Assembly: GCA_038882715.1 (NCBI GenBank)
Contig: JAVZNR010000003.1
Coordinates: 93,123 to 157,122, forward strand
Source of the DNA: Candidatus Bathyarchaeia archaeon
GTDB taxonomy: Archaea; Thermoproteota; Bathyarchaeia; Bathyarchaeales; DTEX01
DNA: 64,000 nt
Direction of reading: 5' to 3'
Below the pieces are notes generated by a model, which made no database searches, had not been told where the DNA came from, and saw only the letters and a list, made by a program, of their open reading frames with translations. The position numbers were made by a program, and so were the translations under genes. Position 1 is the stretch's first letter, and the number at the start of each line of letters is the position of its first letter. This document shows positions 1 to 10,050 of the stretch, piece after piece.

Positions 1-273
1 ATTGCCGAAGAGGTTGCTCTAGGTAAAATTGCACCTGAGGAAATAGATGAAAATCTTTTTGAGCAGTATCTGTACACCGCTTTCCTACCGAAGCAGGATC
101 CAGACCTAATTATAAGGACATCTGGCGAGGAGCGGTTGAGCGGCTTCCTCCTCTATCAATCAGCCTACAGCGAGCTCTGTTTCCTAGATGTTTATTGGCC
201 GGAGTTTAGGCGCATAGATCTATTGAGAGCCATTAGAACCTATCAGAAGCGTAAAAGAAGATTTGGGACCTAA
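1..273 (+). CDS. uppS: cis-prenyltransferase (undecaprenyl/polyprenyl diphosphate synthase), C-terminal part
   Basis: The window opens inside this gene; 90 codons in frame 1 end at TAA 271-273. The visible part carries the conserved C-terminal signature of the family: [18 protein letters not shown], then QSAYSELCF and DVYWPEFR, which in known enzymes bind the isopentenyl diphosphate. The enzyme makes long cis-polyprenyl diphosphates, the lipid carriers for glycosylation of archaeal surface proteins. It is convergent with the GTPase gene that ends at 301. The N-terminal catalytic part lies outside the window. Confidence 0.9.
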   Translation: MAEEVALGKIAPEEIDENLFEQYLYTAFLPKQDPDLIIRTSGEERLSGFLLYQSAYSELCFLDVYWPEFRRIDLLRAIRTYQKRKRRFGT

Positions 274-300
274 ACAGTTTTAGAAGTTTTTAGCGAAACG

Positions 301-1506
301 CTAAGCTCTCTTCTTAGCGCTTACAATCGATATAACGTCTCCATCCTTAAGCACATAGTTTTCGCCGAGCCTCTTCTTGGTTCTAGCGTCCACAGCGTAT
401 ATGAAGCTCTCGCCCAGCTCCGTGTGGATCATGTAGGCTAGCTCCCTGGATGTTGTACCGCTTGAAACCAGCCTCGCTTCGGGTAAAACCCTACCATAAT
501 GATCTGTCAGCTTATCCGGGTCTTCAACGGGGTAAACCACTATCATCTTCAAAAGTTCTCGGAAAGCGGCATTTATGGCGTCCTGAACCCCCGTCGACCC
601 ATACTTGTCAAGTATCTTGTCTCTAACGGCTTTAAGGGCGTCAGCCTGCCTACCAGTGATCTTCGCCGGATCCTTCACCTCAAACTTCGAGTCTCCGGGA
701 ACATACTTGATCAGATCCCTCTCAGCAGCTCTCCTTAAAGCCAGCTCGGCTTCAGCGCAGCACGGCACAACAATGTAACCAGTCTCCTTCAACCTCTTAA
801 AATTGTCCTCGGCGAAGGGCAGATCCATTTTATTTGCAGCTATAAGCATAGGCTTCGAAATCCTCCTTAAAGCATCAACGAAACTCAGAAACTCATCATC
901 GCTCCACCTAGTCGGTTTTTCACCGCTTAACCCGGTAATCCTCAAAGCGTCAAGTATATGCCTCCTCCTTATCGCTAAGCCACTTAACCTCTCCTCAAGA
1001 AGCGATGGTAGGTCTGCAGCCCCAGCCTCCACGGTTCTAGCAATTCTAGGCCAATCCCTCTTAATTATTTGAGCGAACCACATGGTTAACTCTCGCTCCA
1101 AGAACTTCACATCCTCAAGTGGATCATGCATCCCCGGCTTCACCAGCCTGCCTTCAATGTCCGTTGAGCCGGAGGCGTCGACGACATGTATGAGGGCGTC
1201 AGCCTTCCTGATTTCGTCGAGAAACTGGTTTCCTAAGCCTCTGCCCCGCCACGCGTCTGGAACTAGGCCAGCGCAATCTATCAGCTCAACCGGAATTAAT
1301 CTAACGCCGTCGATGCAGATAGAGTTCACCGGGTTATCTTTAACTTTCAGCTCCCTGCATACGCATTGCGTTCTAAAGTATCCGATCCCCCTATTGGGTT
1401 TTATCGTTGTGAAAGGATAGCTCGCTATCTCAACCATTACGAGCGTCGCGGCGCTGAAAAAAGTTGATTTTCCAACGTTTGGCTTACCAACTATGCCGAC
1501 AATCAT
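301..1506 (-). CDS. archaeal YchF/Obg-type GTPase with TGS domain
   Basis: A 401-residue P-loop NTPase of the OBG/YchF family. G1 is GKPNVGKS near residue 4, G3 is DCAG followed by a long RGRGLGNQFLDEIRKADA stretch, G4 is NKMD, and a C-terminal TGS domain ends in VISIVSAKKRA. A longer open frame reaches 1596, but the ATG at 1506 starts exactly at the G1 strand (MIVGIVGKPNVGKS) and has a GAGGAAGG ribosome site 9 bases upstream, so the shorter start is preferred. Such proteins bind ribosomes or RNA; the exact substrate is not known. Confidence 0.93.
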   Translation of the reverse strand: MIVGIVGKPNVGKSTFFSAATLVMVEIASYPFTTIKPNRGIGYFRTQCVCRELKVKDNPVNSICIDGVRLIPVELIDCAGLVPDAWRGRGLGNQFLDEIRKADALIHVVDASGSTDIEGRLVKPGMHDPLEDVKFLERELTMWFAQIIKRDWPRIARTVEAGAADLPSLLEERLSGLAIRRRHILDALRITGLSGEKPTRWSDDEFLSFVDALRRISKPMLIAANKMDLPFAEDNFKRLKETGYIVVPCCAEAELALRRAAERDLIKYVPGDSKFEVKDPAKITGRQADALKAVRDKILDKYGSTGVQDAINAAFRELLKMIVVYPVEDPDKLTDHYGRVLPEARLVSSGTTSRELAYMIHTELGESFIYAVDARTKKRLGENYVLKDGDVISIVSAKKRA

Positions 1507-1619
1507 TATTCTTAACCTTCCTCTAAAACTAAAATAAGTGTTTAGGTTAAATGAGCCTTCCGGTAAACCCTGCCCTAAAATCATGTACGCGAGCAATTAG
1601 GGAAAGAAGAGAATGGGAG

Positions 1620-3755
1620 CTATATCTCTGTTATGGAGCCTTCTTTAACCTCAACTTCTTTGAAAGTGCCATCAGCATAATATAAAAGTGTGCCTGAAGC
1701 AGCGCTTTCAACAAAAACTCTTCCGTCCGGCAGCCTAAAGACTTTTACTGGGAAGCGCGGGAGCATGTATTCTTTCAGCCCTATGACCGCTCTACAGTCT
1801 TCAACAGGCACTAGGTTAACCACCTCAACATCAAGCTCATCAAGCGAGACCCTGAGCTCGTCACTTTGCGCAAGTATTCCGCGCTCGCCACTAAACGTTT
1901 CATAGTAAGCGTAATCTGCGCGTTTAACCGGGAAGGGGAGCGCGTCAAGCGATATGGAGTCCTCTATTCTCCCACCCGCCCCGCTGACGTTGAATACGGC
2001 GACGGATATGCTCCCATTAGTTTCCGATGCTACTTTCAGGAGAACGGGCTCATTATATGGATCCCTAAACAAAACATCTCTAGTTGGCAGCGCAGGCCTA
2101 TCGACTTTAATTAGCCTTCCATCTGGTAGAACAAAGCGTTTCAGCAGGCCTATATCCGTCTTCTCCGTCTCTCTATCCGTTATGTATATGGGGCCTCCGC
2201 TGAACACCCTGGCCATAGCGTGGATCTTCGCGTACGGGTCATAGGACATGAACATGTCATAGTCCGGGTATGCTATGTGGCTGAAGAGTAAAGCGTTATA
2301 TACGCTGAAAATCGTGTGAAGTTTAGCGTCAGCCTTCCAGAACGGTATATAATCCATTGATACTCTCATAACGTTGCTGAAGAGGAAGTTGCTGTAGTTT
2401 TCCGGAACCATGCACATACAATTTAATACGTCTAAGCCCTTGGCGTAGGCCGCCGCCTGCATAGCCAACTCAACATTTTCGGCAGCTTCGCCAACTATGG
2501 AGAACCCATCGTACAATGCGTGTATAACCCACTGATTATCTACTTTAACGAAATCCACACCGCTGCCCCTCACCCAAGAGAAGAACCTCTCATACAGTTT
2601 AAACGCCTCAGCCATGGCTGGCTTGGGAACATAGCCTCCAACAAACTTCGAGAAGAACCCTTCGCAGTCAAGCTCCCTCGCAACCTCTTCCTCAAAGCCG
2701 CCCCAATGAATGTTTATTGTGTGCCACAACCCCACTAAATCCACGCCGAGATCCTTAAGGGACTTAACTACGCCGCCTATGCCCTCCGGAAAACGCCTAT
2801 TCGCGGATAGCTTCCTCAGAACTCTCTGCGGCCAGCCTTCACGGCTCGCCTCCTCCTGCCATCCATCATCTATTATAACCCACCCCAACTTTAGCCCCCT
2901 ATTGATCAGCCCGCCAACTATTTTAACGATGTTTTCATGTGATAAGTCATCGGTTAATAGAGCGTTCCAAGAACACCACCCGATCTTATCCATCACTATA
3001 GGCTTCTTCTTCACGCGTCTAGGCTTAAATGTAACATATGAGGACGCCGCATTAACACAGTTCTCAATAGCCCTGTAAGGGTCGCTGTCCACGGCCAGCG
3101 AAGCGATAATGCTATGCTCGATACGCTTAGAGATTCTGCCTGAAAAAACCTTAAGCTTTAAGCCCGGCCACAGGTACGCTGTGGTCTTGTCCGTAAGCGT
3201 AAGTAAAGCCAGATACTTGTCGCCGTAATCCGCCAAGAGAAATATGCTGTAATAGGGTGCTTCCTCAAAGCTCTTTGAGAATACTGGATACGCCCAGCAT
3301 GGGTAGCCGCGGACATAATCCTCATGCTCTATGTAGCCTAGCTCCGGCGGATACTCTGGGTGGTCGGGCGGTCTTGGGCTTTTAGGCTCCTTACCTATAG
3401 CCGTTTGATTATAATATCCAAACGCGTTCGAATAGCATTTCGCTGAATCTTTATGAGTTGTCAGCGCTAAGACTCCACAGGGCTTATCGGCGTTAAAATC
3501 AATTTCTAAAGGAAACCTATGGCTCAAATCCTTTAAGGACGACGCTGAAAAACTGATGACGCCTCGTGAACTCTCGGCAGCCAAACTTATGTTCACGAGA
3601 GCATCATCGCACCTAAACTTGTATTCTTCGCGCCCATCAGCCTTAAAAGCCCCAAAACACTCACAGGTAGACTTGGAACCGTCAGCAAAAACCGCTGTAA
3701 CGGAACTTATCTCTATCGGTAAGCCTCCAACTTTAAAACACAACCTATCCGGCAT
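1620..3755 (-). CDS. glycoside hydrolase family 36 (alpha-galactosidase / raffinose synthase-like)
   Basis: About 711 residues. The (beta/alpha)8 core shows WCSWN near residue 260, IIDDGWQ shortly after, the nucleophile region FVKVDNQ near 405 and a second acidic site RVSMDYIPFW near 468, all typical of the raffinose-synthase branch of GH36. No signal peptide is seen, so it is probably cytoplasmic and acts on imported alpha-galactosides or related sugars. The ATG at 3755 has a GGTGG ribosome site; a start 21 bases further up would overlap that site and is less likely. Substrate cannot be fixed from sequence. The low-complexity tract at 3893-4072 lies upstream. Confidence 0.85.
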   Translation of the reverse strand: MPDRLCFKVGGLPIEISSVTAVFADGSKSTCECFGAFKADGREEYKFRCDDALVNISLAAESSRGVISFSASSLKDLSHRFPLEIDFNADKPCGVLALTTHKDSAKCYSNAFGYYNQTAIGKEPKSPRPPDHPEYPPELGYIEHEDYVRGYPCWAYPVFSKSFEEAPYYSIFLLADYGDKYLALLTLTDKTTAYLWPGLKLKVFSGRISKRIEHSIIASLAVDSDPYRAIENCVNAASSYVTFKPRRVKKKPIVMDKIGWCSWNALLTDDLSHENIVKIVGGLINRGLKLGWVIIDDGWQEEASREGWPQRVLRKLSANRRFPEGIGGVVKSLKDLGVDLVGLWHTINIHWGGFEEEVARELDCEGFFSKFVGGYVPKPAMAEAFKLYERFFSWVRGSGVDFVKVDNQWVIHALYDGFSIVGEAAENVELAMQAAAYAKGLDVLNCMCMVPENYSNFLFSNVMRVSMDYIPFWKADAKLHTIFSVYNALLFSHIAYPDYDMFMSYDPYAKIHAMARVFSGGPIYITDRETEKTDIGLLKRFVLPDGRLIKVDRPALPTRDVLFRDPYNEPVLLKVASETNGSISVAVFNVSGAGGRIEDSISLDALPFPVKRADYAYYETFSGERGILAQSDELRVSLDELDVEVVNLVPVEDCRAVIGLKEYMLPRFPVKVFRLPDGRVFVESAASGTLLYYADGTFKEVEVKEGSITEI

Positions 3756-3892
3756 ACATATCCACCACACAAGCAATCATAGCAAAATTCCGACAAGGAG
3801 TTATTTAATATTTGCTAACAGCGTAAAACGAACCTCGCAGAAATAGCATGAAAGTCTTTCTTAATGGAGCAAAAATTAGAGTTTAAGTTTTA

Positions 3893-4072
3893 TCCCCAAA
3901 CCCAAACCCCCTCTCTCATACCCCCTCCTCCCTACTTCCCCCTACCTACCCTTTCCCCCCTACTACCCTTTACCTACCTCTCAAGAGTGGATAGTGTTTG
4001 CTTGCGTGCTTGCTTGCTCGCTCTTGCTTGCTCTAAAAAAACAAAAAAGAAAAAAGAAAAAACAAAAACTAA
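3893..4072. repeat. polypyrimidine / TTGC repeat / poly-A low-complexity tract
   Basis: Three blocks follow each other. Block one (3893-3981) is almost pure C and T with many runs of three to six C, so the minus strand has about nine G-runs, including GGGTTTGGGTTTGGGG, and could fold into G-quadruplexes. Block two (about 3995-4033) is an imperfect TTGC/CTTG repeat. Block three (4034-4070) is A-rich with scattered G and C. No gene is supported here. It lies 140-320 bases upstream of the GH36 start, on whose sense strand the G-runs fall. Confidence 0.85.
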
Positions 4073-4076
4073 GCTT

Positions 4077-4265
4077 CTAGGCTCTACGCTTAAACCATAG
4101 GTAGACTGCTATGGCGACAACGAAGGTTGAGATTAGCATGACTGTGAAGAAGCGTATTTCAGGGCTTATTGGGTATTGGCTTGCTATGTAGTTTATTGTT
4201 AGTGGGAAGACGAAGAATATTGTGAAGAGCCAGATTAGGAGGATGAAGAGCCTATTGCTCTCCAT
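4077..4265 (-). CDS. small two-helix membrane protein
   Basis: 62 residues, with two hydrophobic segments (about residues 5-25 and 38-57) and a basic C-terminus, WFKRRA. Its ATG overlaps the end of an upstream open frame (stop at 4252-4254), which suggests translational coupling. I do not recognise the family. The clear membrane profile and the coupling are the only support. Confidence 0.45.
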   Translation of the reverse strand: MESNRLFILLIWLFTIFFVFPLTINYIASQYPISPEIRFFTVMLISTFVVAIAVYLWFKRRA

Positions 4266-4410
4266 AGATTTTCAGCTCCTCAAGGAGTTTTAGGGCTTCT
4301 TTCCTAGCCTCTAAGTATGCTTTTACGCCTAGCTCTCTGTTTCCATATTGATAGACTACTTTGGGAATAGGTTTATAGCCTTCTGGATTAGTGGAAGGTT
4401 TTCGGTCCAA
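4252..4410 (-). CDS. short hypothetical protein or gene remnant
   Basis: An open frame of about 52 codons whose only plausible start is TTG at 4410. The C-terminal half looks like a charged helix (VKAYLEARKEALKLLEELK). It overlaps the ATG of the following small membrane protein. No ribosome site is obvious and the frame runs further upstream without ATG, so it may be the 3' piece of a lost gene. Function unknown. Confidence 0.3.
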   Translation of the reverse strand: MDRKPSTNPEGYKPIPKVVYQYGNRELGVKAYLEARKEALKLLEELKIYGEQ

Positions 4411-4507
4411 ATATGTTTTTAAAGTAAAGTGGCTATAAAGGGATGTTATAGAGGGTCTTCCGAAAAATTTAAGCCAACTTTAAAGTTAAAAAAGGTTTAA
4501 AAGGAAA

Positions 4508-6838
4508 ATGGATGGGGGAGTGATGAGTAGTATTCTTAGAATTATTCTTTTATTGGCAAGCTTAAGCCTTATTTTGCTTAATTCATTCAAATGCATAAAC
4601 GCAACTATTGACAGTCCAGGCACATCACGTGACGTCAGCACTACTATTATTTCTGGATGTATTCTTCACAAAAGTCCACTTTTCGCATAAAGGGGTCTTG
4701 GCGAATTCGATTTATATATCGAAGATATCTCTGGCAAAATCTTAAAACATGAGAAAAAGACTTTAATTGGCATAGGGTCATATGACTTCACATGGGATAC
4801 GGATTATAATTTTGGGGGCTTCTTCGTTGTAAAGGGATCTGAGGGTTACTATTATTCCTTCGAATGGATATTTCAAGAGTGGGTCTGGGACGTTTATCCA
4901 TTATGGGGACATTGGGTGGATGTTGGTTCGTCATTTGACTATGCTTATGATGGCATAGCTTCAGCCTTCTCGACTGAAGGGACTCTTCGCTCGAATGATC
5001 AATATTATAAAGTGGGTTGGTCGGAGGGACAAGCTATAGCTGTTTCTATTAGGGGTAATCCAGGCACAAACTTTGATGTCTATATTTATGATGGAGCACG
5101 CCGTCTAATCGCAAGTGCCACGGGAACATCGTATCCGGACACTGTTGCTTTTGTTACGGGGAGCTGGCCCACCTACATAAAAGTCCATCCACGCAGCGGT
5201 TCAGGAGAATACCGCCTGCAACATGGACGTCCTTCACTTGATGACCATAATGTTTCACCAGTTTACGTTAGACCTGGACAAACTTTCTTGGTCGGGTACA
5301 AGATTCGTAGCCCATTTTACGATAACATTCAAGTGGGTCTTGGTTGTAGCATAAGAAGCCCTTCTAACCGCGTAATCGATGACCCGTCACATGATGTTCT
5401 TGTTTCAGTATCCTACGGGACAAACTGGTATTACCGTAGCTTCACGGTGCCTTTAGATGCCGAGGAAGGCTGGTATGATGTTTCTTGGGCTATTTGGGGA
5501 AAATATAGTCCCAGCAGTGGTTTTGATGTAGAATTTGACTCGGACTGGTGGGTGCCGGACCAACTTTATGTTTCCCGAACAAAGGCGGTTAACTTTCAGA
5601 TTCTAGATGAAGCCGGAAGCGCAGTTAGTGGGGCCTCGTTAGTCTTCGCAGGATCAAGCTACTCTCATGGTAGTTCAATAAATATTGCACCAAGCTCATA
5701 TTCGCTCTCTACTGGGATCATTCCAAGCGGCTACAGATTCAGGCAGTGGGAGACTAGTGGAGGAGTAAGCGTAATATCTCAGACATCTCCCTCCACAACA
5801 GCTACTGTCAGCGAAGACGGCACCATAACCATGCGTCTCCAGAGGACAGCCATGGTAACATTCTCGGTTACAGGCATGGGTTCAGACGCTGACGCTAGTG
5901 GAACAATTTTAACCGTTGACGGAGTCAATTATGCATATGCAGATTTACCAAAGTCATTCACTTGGGATGTTGGTTCATCGCATAGCTTCTCTTGGAGCGA
6001 CCCTGTGAGCGCTGGCTCAGATAAGCGATACGTCTGGGTCTCTACAAGCGGTCTTTCAACGGCTAAAAGTGGAACAATTAATGTGCCATCTGATGGCGGC
6101 TCCATATCCTCCACATATAAAACACAGTATACTTTGACCATAAACGTTAACCCGCCCAGCTCGGGATCAACAAATCCTACTGTTGGAACATACTGGTATG
6201 ACTATGGTTCGGATGCCCTAATTTCAGCAACATCTAGTGTAGATTATATTTTCCAAAAATGGCAACTTGACGGTTCCGACTACTCAACAAACAACCCAGT
6301 GACAGTTACAATAAATGAGCCATATTTGTTAACTGCTTATTTCGCGAAAATTCAAACAACAACTCACTACATTAATGTTGATAATCGCCTATTTTTAGTT
6401 ATCATTAAAAGCAATTCAATAATATCAAATATGGCTTTAAACAAAGAACATAAAAAATTAACCTTCAATGTTGAAGGCCTAACTGGAACTGAGGGAATAT
6501 GCAATGTAACAGTTCCAAAGGATTTATTGAATGCTAACATCGCGGATTGGAACGTGCTAATTGACGGAACAAGTCCTAAAAGCCTCATAATAAAATGGAA
6601 TCAAACACACACGTTCATATACTTTACCTACACCCATAGCACTCATCTAGTAGAAATCAAAGGAACAGAAGTCGTGCCAGAATTTAACATTGTAACCATG
6701 GTCCTAGCGTTTACGGCTTTAACAACACTAACAATTGCCATTAAAAAAGAAGGGTTAAAACATAGACTAAGACTCCTAATTTTAAAATGTAGTAGTGTAG
6801 TCAGTACTAGTAACAAACATATTAGGAAACGTAATTAA
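4508..6838 (+). pseudogene. secreted, membrane-anchored surface protein interrupted by one in-frame TAA
   Basis: The reading frame starting at 4508 (or ATG 4523) and the long frame that ends at 6838 are the same frame, split only by TAA at 4688-4690. The N-terminus is a signal peptide (hydrophobic stretch ending near CINA). The middle is beta-rich, with repeat-type domains that include two copies of a motif like YRFRQWE and YIFQKWQ, as in bacterial-repeat/InlB-type modules. The C-terminus has VPEF followed by one membrane helix and a basic tail, a common archaeal anchor. Coding quality is good on both sides of the stop. It is either a nonsense mutation or a sequence error; if the stop is real, an internal ATG at 4916 would give a protein without an export signal. 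Confidence 0.7.
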
Positions 6839-6894
6839 TTACCACGTCACACCAAAATACCCTATGGGATACACGGTTGTGCCGCTAAGCCCCG

Positions 6895-6985
6895 GCAATC
6901 TGATACTCAAGTAACAGTTGGATAGTTTTTTCATCCAAGGTTTCGCGCGAAACCTTTTCTAGGCTGATGCTTGAGTATCACCTGC
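6895..6985. repeat. nested inverted repeats at the 3' end of the TFIIB-like gene
   Basis: An outer perfect 11-bp inverted repeat, TGATACTCAAG (6901-6911) and CTTGAGTATCA (6970-6980), encloses an inner stem TTGGAT/ATCCAA (6918-6937) and a perfect 16-bp palindrome, GGTTTCGCGCGAAACC (6939-6954). The right arm overlaps the stop codon of the minus-strand gene. It could be a bidirectional terminator, an element end or a replication or recombination site. Confidence 0.7.
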
Positions 6986-7696
6986 GCCTTTCCCTATACG
7001 TCTTCTTTATGCGCTTGAGTTCCGTTTCGAATGATAGGATTGCCTTCAGTAGGGCTATGTCCTTAGGCTTCAGGTCTAGGCTGGCTTCATTATATGTTTT
7101 GATTCCCAGCTTGTGGATTGTGTAGGCTGCTACGGCGTCCACTATGCTCTGGCTTAGGCTTATTCCAGCCGCCTTTGCAATCCCATACACCTTGCGCATG
7201 AGCCTGCCGGCATACTCAGCAGCCACATGATTGCCACGCAGCCCGCATCTATCCAGAACCGTGCTTATTCTCGAAAGCATGCGCTTAAGCGGGTCAGGCT
7301 CGCCTCCGCCGGCCTCGGAGCGGAGCCTCAGAACCCTAGCCGATCCGCCTGCCCCCTCCGTCCAAGTATCCGCTCCAAGTCCCGACTGGTCAGGCTTGAG
7401 CCCAGGTTTCTTCCGAACGCAAGGCTGCACTCAGGGTTCCAGTGGGCCTCGTAGTGTCCGCCGGCTCCGTCCTTATCGCCCGGATCATCGAACTCCGGGA
7501 ACGGTATGCGGGCCTCCTCGATTTCCTCCAGCCAGACCAATCCGCATTTCGCGCATACAACCTCCCCATTCGAGTGTATGAGGCTGCCGCCGCACTCAAG
7601 GCACAGGCCCAGCTGAGCCGCCAGCTCGGACAGCTGGTCGCGGCTTAGCCTCTCAAACATAAGCTTTAATAGGGCTGTGCCTGTGAGCGCGCTCAT
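6978..7696 (-). pseudogene. TFIIB-like transcription factor, split by a frameshift
   Basis: The 5' frame (7696 to 7328) starts with a zinc ribbon, CLECGG and CAKCGL, followed by an acidic linker and HWNPECSLAFGRNLGSS. The 3' frame (to 6978) has helices like cyclin-fold segments (AEYAGRLMRKVYGIAKAAGIS, SIVDAVAAYTIHKLGI). The frames join cleanly if one G is added to the five-base G/C run at 7352-7356. The whole would be about 239 residues. TFB-like proteins recruit RNA polymerase at archaeal promoters; element-borne copies are common. It may be inactivated, read by -1 slippage, or mis-sequenced. It starts just after the stop of the membrane protein gene at 7698. Confidence 0.65.
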
Positions 7697-7697
7697 A

Positions 7698-8515
7698 CTA
7701 CAGCCTCCCCCTCCAAACAGCGTATAGGAACGCTGCTAGAGCGATTATCAGGGCCAGCAAGGACCCCCACTTTTTAGCGGCATCCATGCCCCGCAGCCCC
7801 CCGCTAACCGTGAAGGAGACTAGGCCCTGGCTCGTTAACTCGGCTCCGAGGGGCCGGCTGCATACACCACGACTGGCACGGCTATATCGTCTGCGGTTGC
7901 GTTAGCTGGAACCCTCAATTTAACGCTAATATAGGCTCTTCCAACGCTGCTCTCTGGGCTGCTTGTGAAGGCCCGCGGCAGGCGCTCCTCAACCCTGAAC
8001 CAATCCGCGCATGACTTAAACTCAACCCTTATGATCAGAATGCTGGAGCCGCTGAACTCAACCGGGATCTGGAAGATCTTCTCCGCGCCGGCCTCCACTA
8101 CGCCTAAGCTAACGGCTTCAACCCTAATCGCCGCGGCTGGAAGGCCTGAGACGTGAATCGGCCAGAAGACCTTAACAGCGGATTCAGCCGGCAGACCGCA
8201 TATTTCGAGGCAGCCCCTAACCCCGAAATACGTCCAATTAGAATGCGGCTGATCGTTAACCGTAACCCTCAGGGGCGGCTCCGTGCAGTTAAATATAGCG
8301 CAGCACCCCTCAGTCTTGAGGGCCAGAACCCTGACATCGCCGAACCATTGGGCCTCCGCTATCATATGATCGCCCTCAACCGTGAAGGGTCCAACCCGCA
8401 CAGAAAACTTAGCCCAGCATGGAAAAGCCTGAAAAAGCCAAAGCAGAATTACAATCAACAAGATTATGGAAAGACTTTGGTGCGGGGAAAGAGATTTATT
8501 CCCCTCTTCTGACAA
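7698..8515 (-). pseudogene. secreted protein with C-terminal membrane anchor, split by a frameshift
   Basis: The 5' frame (8515 to 7835) encodes a signal-anchor segment (SIILLIVILLWLFQAF) and a beta-rich extracellular domain ending in AVPVVVYAAGP. Adding one base to the four-base run at 7850-7853 joins it to a second frame that continues the beta domain (ELTSQGLVSFTVSGGL) and ends in one membrane helix (WGSLLALIIALAAFLYAVW) with stop at 7698-7700. The rejoined protein of about 271 residues has signal, ectodomain and anchor. Family not recognised. It sits between the integrase and the TFIIB-like gene, on the same strand. Confidence 0.6.
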
Positions 8516-8538
8516 AGTTTTATTTTGGTATATTGGGT

Positions 8539-10048
8539 CTATACGCGGGGGTGTCCGAGTGGACAGCCTTGTCCAGACAAGTTTGTACCCCCGCGTGAGG
8601 TTGGGAACATCTCTTCTCTAAGCATTTTAATGAACGTTTCCTTGATTAGTTTCTTCCTCTCCTCCTCCATTTCCTTGCTTGTGATAACGGTTCTATGCGG
8701 CTTGATTATAGCCCTCTTAAGCATCTCCCTATCTACATCAAATCCCTTGCTCTTTATAAAGTCTTCCAGTAGGGCTATGAATTGCTCGTCTGGCGTTGGC
8801 CTGGGCTTAATTCTCAGGTCCGCCGCCGCATATATGCTTCTCAGGAAGTCAACGCCCTTCATCTCCACGGTTTTATCGTAGGGGCTTCGGACATGCCCCA
8901 TCATGTACTCAACGTAGATTGTCTTCACGCCCTTGGCCTCAAGCTGGGTTTTAAAGAACTTCCTTAAGCTATGCGCCCTGAGTTCATAGCGCCTCTTTCC
9001 CCTTCCATTGAGCAAACCAGCCTTGCGGTAGAGCTCGTGGACTATGTCGCGGAGCCTATCAGTCGTTATGCCTGGGGGTATGAGCCCCCTTTTAATGTAT
9101 GAGGCTGCAAGCCTCTCGTTCCTCACGATTGGAGATTCATCAACTATTTCCTCAGGCGGAATCTTTCTGGTTCCCATCCTACGCATGCTGAGATAATCAT
9201 TTAAGGCATCCACGGCCTCCTTAGCTAAGAAAGTGTCGTAATTAGAGTACTGCCCCTTTGTTATCTGAGCTTCAACGTGAACGTGGACTGGTATAATCCC
9301 GCGCTCCAGATCCTCTTTAACATGTCGATACTTCAGCCTGACAAGCGTGGAGGGCCTGAATCCCCCAAGAGCCATGAACGTGATAATAACCTTTCCCTGG
9401 AGGTCGGCAACCTCAAGTAGGCGCTGCAGTTCTTCCTGAGTTGGAGGACGATCGTTAAACGTGGGCGCGCGCCTAATGTTTTTCCTAACCACGGGGAGCA
9501 GCTTAACCCCATCAATAAAGTTGGCGTGATAGAAGCATTTTAGAGCCTTGTAGACGTTTAGGATTGTTCCATCGCTCATCCCGGAGCTACGCGTCTCCGT
9601 GATAAACCAATGGATCCTCTTGTTTACGTCCTCGCTCCTCGCTTCTTCAATAAGCTGGTCTGGAGATAATCCAGCCCCACTCAGAGTAGCGTTTAATCCA
9701 ATAGGAGTATGTTTCAAGGGTCCGCGCGGCCCTCACGGCTGCAGCCATATTCATCATTGCGCTTGATGACAGGACAAAAGAGGCGAGTTCAGGAGACTTT
9801 GAGCATAATGCCTCAATAACCTTGCCCGCTAAATCGGAAATGAACTTTGGTGATGGAGTGAAGCCTATACAGTTGGAGGCCGGAGGGGCTACAGGTGTTA
9901 CCTGCGGGTTCTTCAGCCTCCAGTAAGCGCCCCTCTCGATTTGGACGTAAATCTTACCGCTAACGTTATCCAAAACTATCTCGTACTGCCCAGTTTTCTT
10001 TAAAACTATGGGTCCGGTAATTGCCGCTTGTTCCACGGCTTCAAGCAT
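8539..10048 (-). pseudogene. tyrosine recombinase (integrase), split by a frameshift
   Basis: The 5' frame (10048 to 9647) covers an N-terminal domain ending in AARTLETYSYWIKRYSEW, a typical SAM-like core-binding start. The 3' frame (to 8539) continues with AGLSPDQLIEEA and carries the catalytic residues: R in GGFRPSTLVRLKYRHV, HxxR in HSLRKFF, H in YMMGH and a Tyr in SPYDKT. Removing one base from the four-base run at 9675-9678 fuses them into about 502 codons. The last 18 codons read through a tRNA-Leu-like sequence at 8545-8594, as expected when an attachment site overlaps the integrase gene. It would integrate or excise the surrounding element. Confidence 0.75.
8545..8594 (+). other. tRNA-Leu 5' mimic / candidate attachment site
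   Basis: The first 18 bases, GCGGGGGTGTCCGAGTGG, are identical to the 5' end of the tRNA-Leu at 17450. The about 55 bases upstream also resemble the flank of that tRNA, with mostly C/T differences. The segment ends with CCCCCGC, which pairs with the first seven bases, and holds two short hairpins (TGTCC/GGACA and CTTG/CAAG). It therefore looks like a shortened tRNA fold without anticodon or T arms. It overlaps the 3' end of the integrase gene. Confidence 0.7.
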
Positions 10049-10050
10049 GT

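Noticed and set aside
4688..4690. Recoded stop (selenocysteine or pyrrolysine) in the surface protein
   Set aside because: The codon is TAA; these systems use TGA or TAG.
7328..7430. Proven programmed -1 frameshift in the TFIIB-like gene
   Set aside because: A G-run allows slippage, but three neighbouring genes show similar one-base breaks, so error or decay is more likely; kept only as a possibility.
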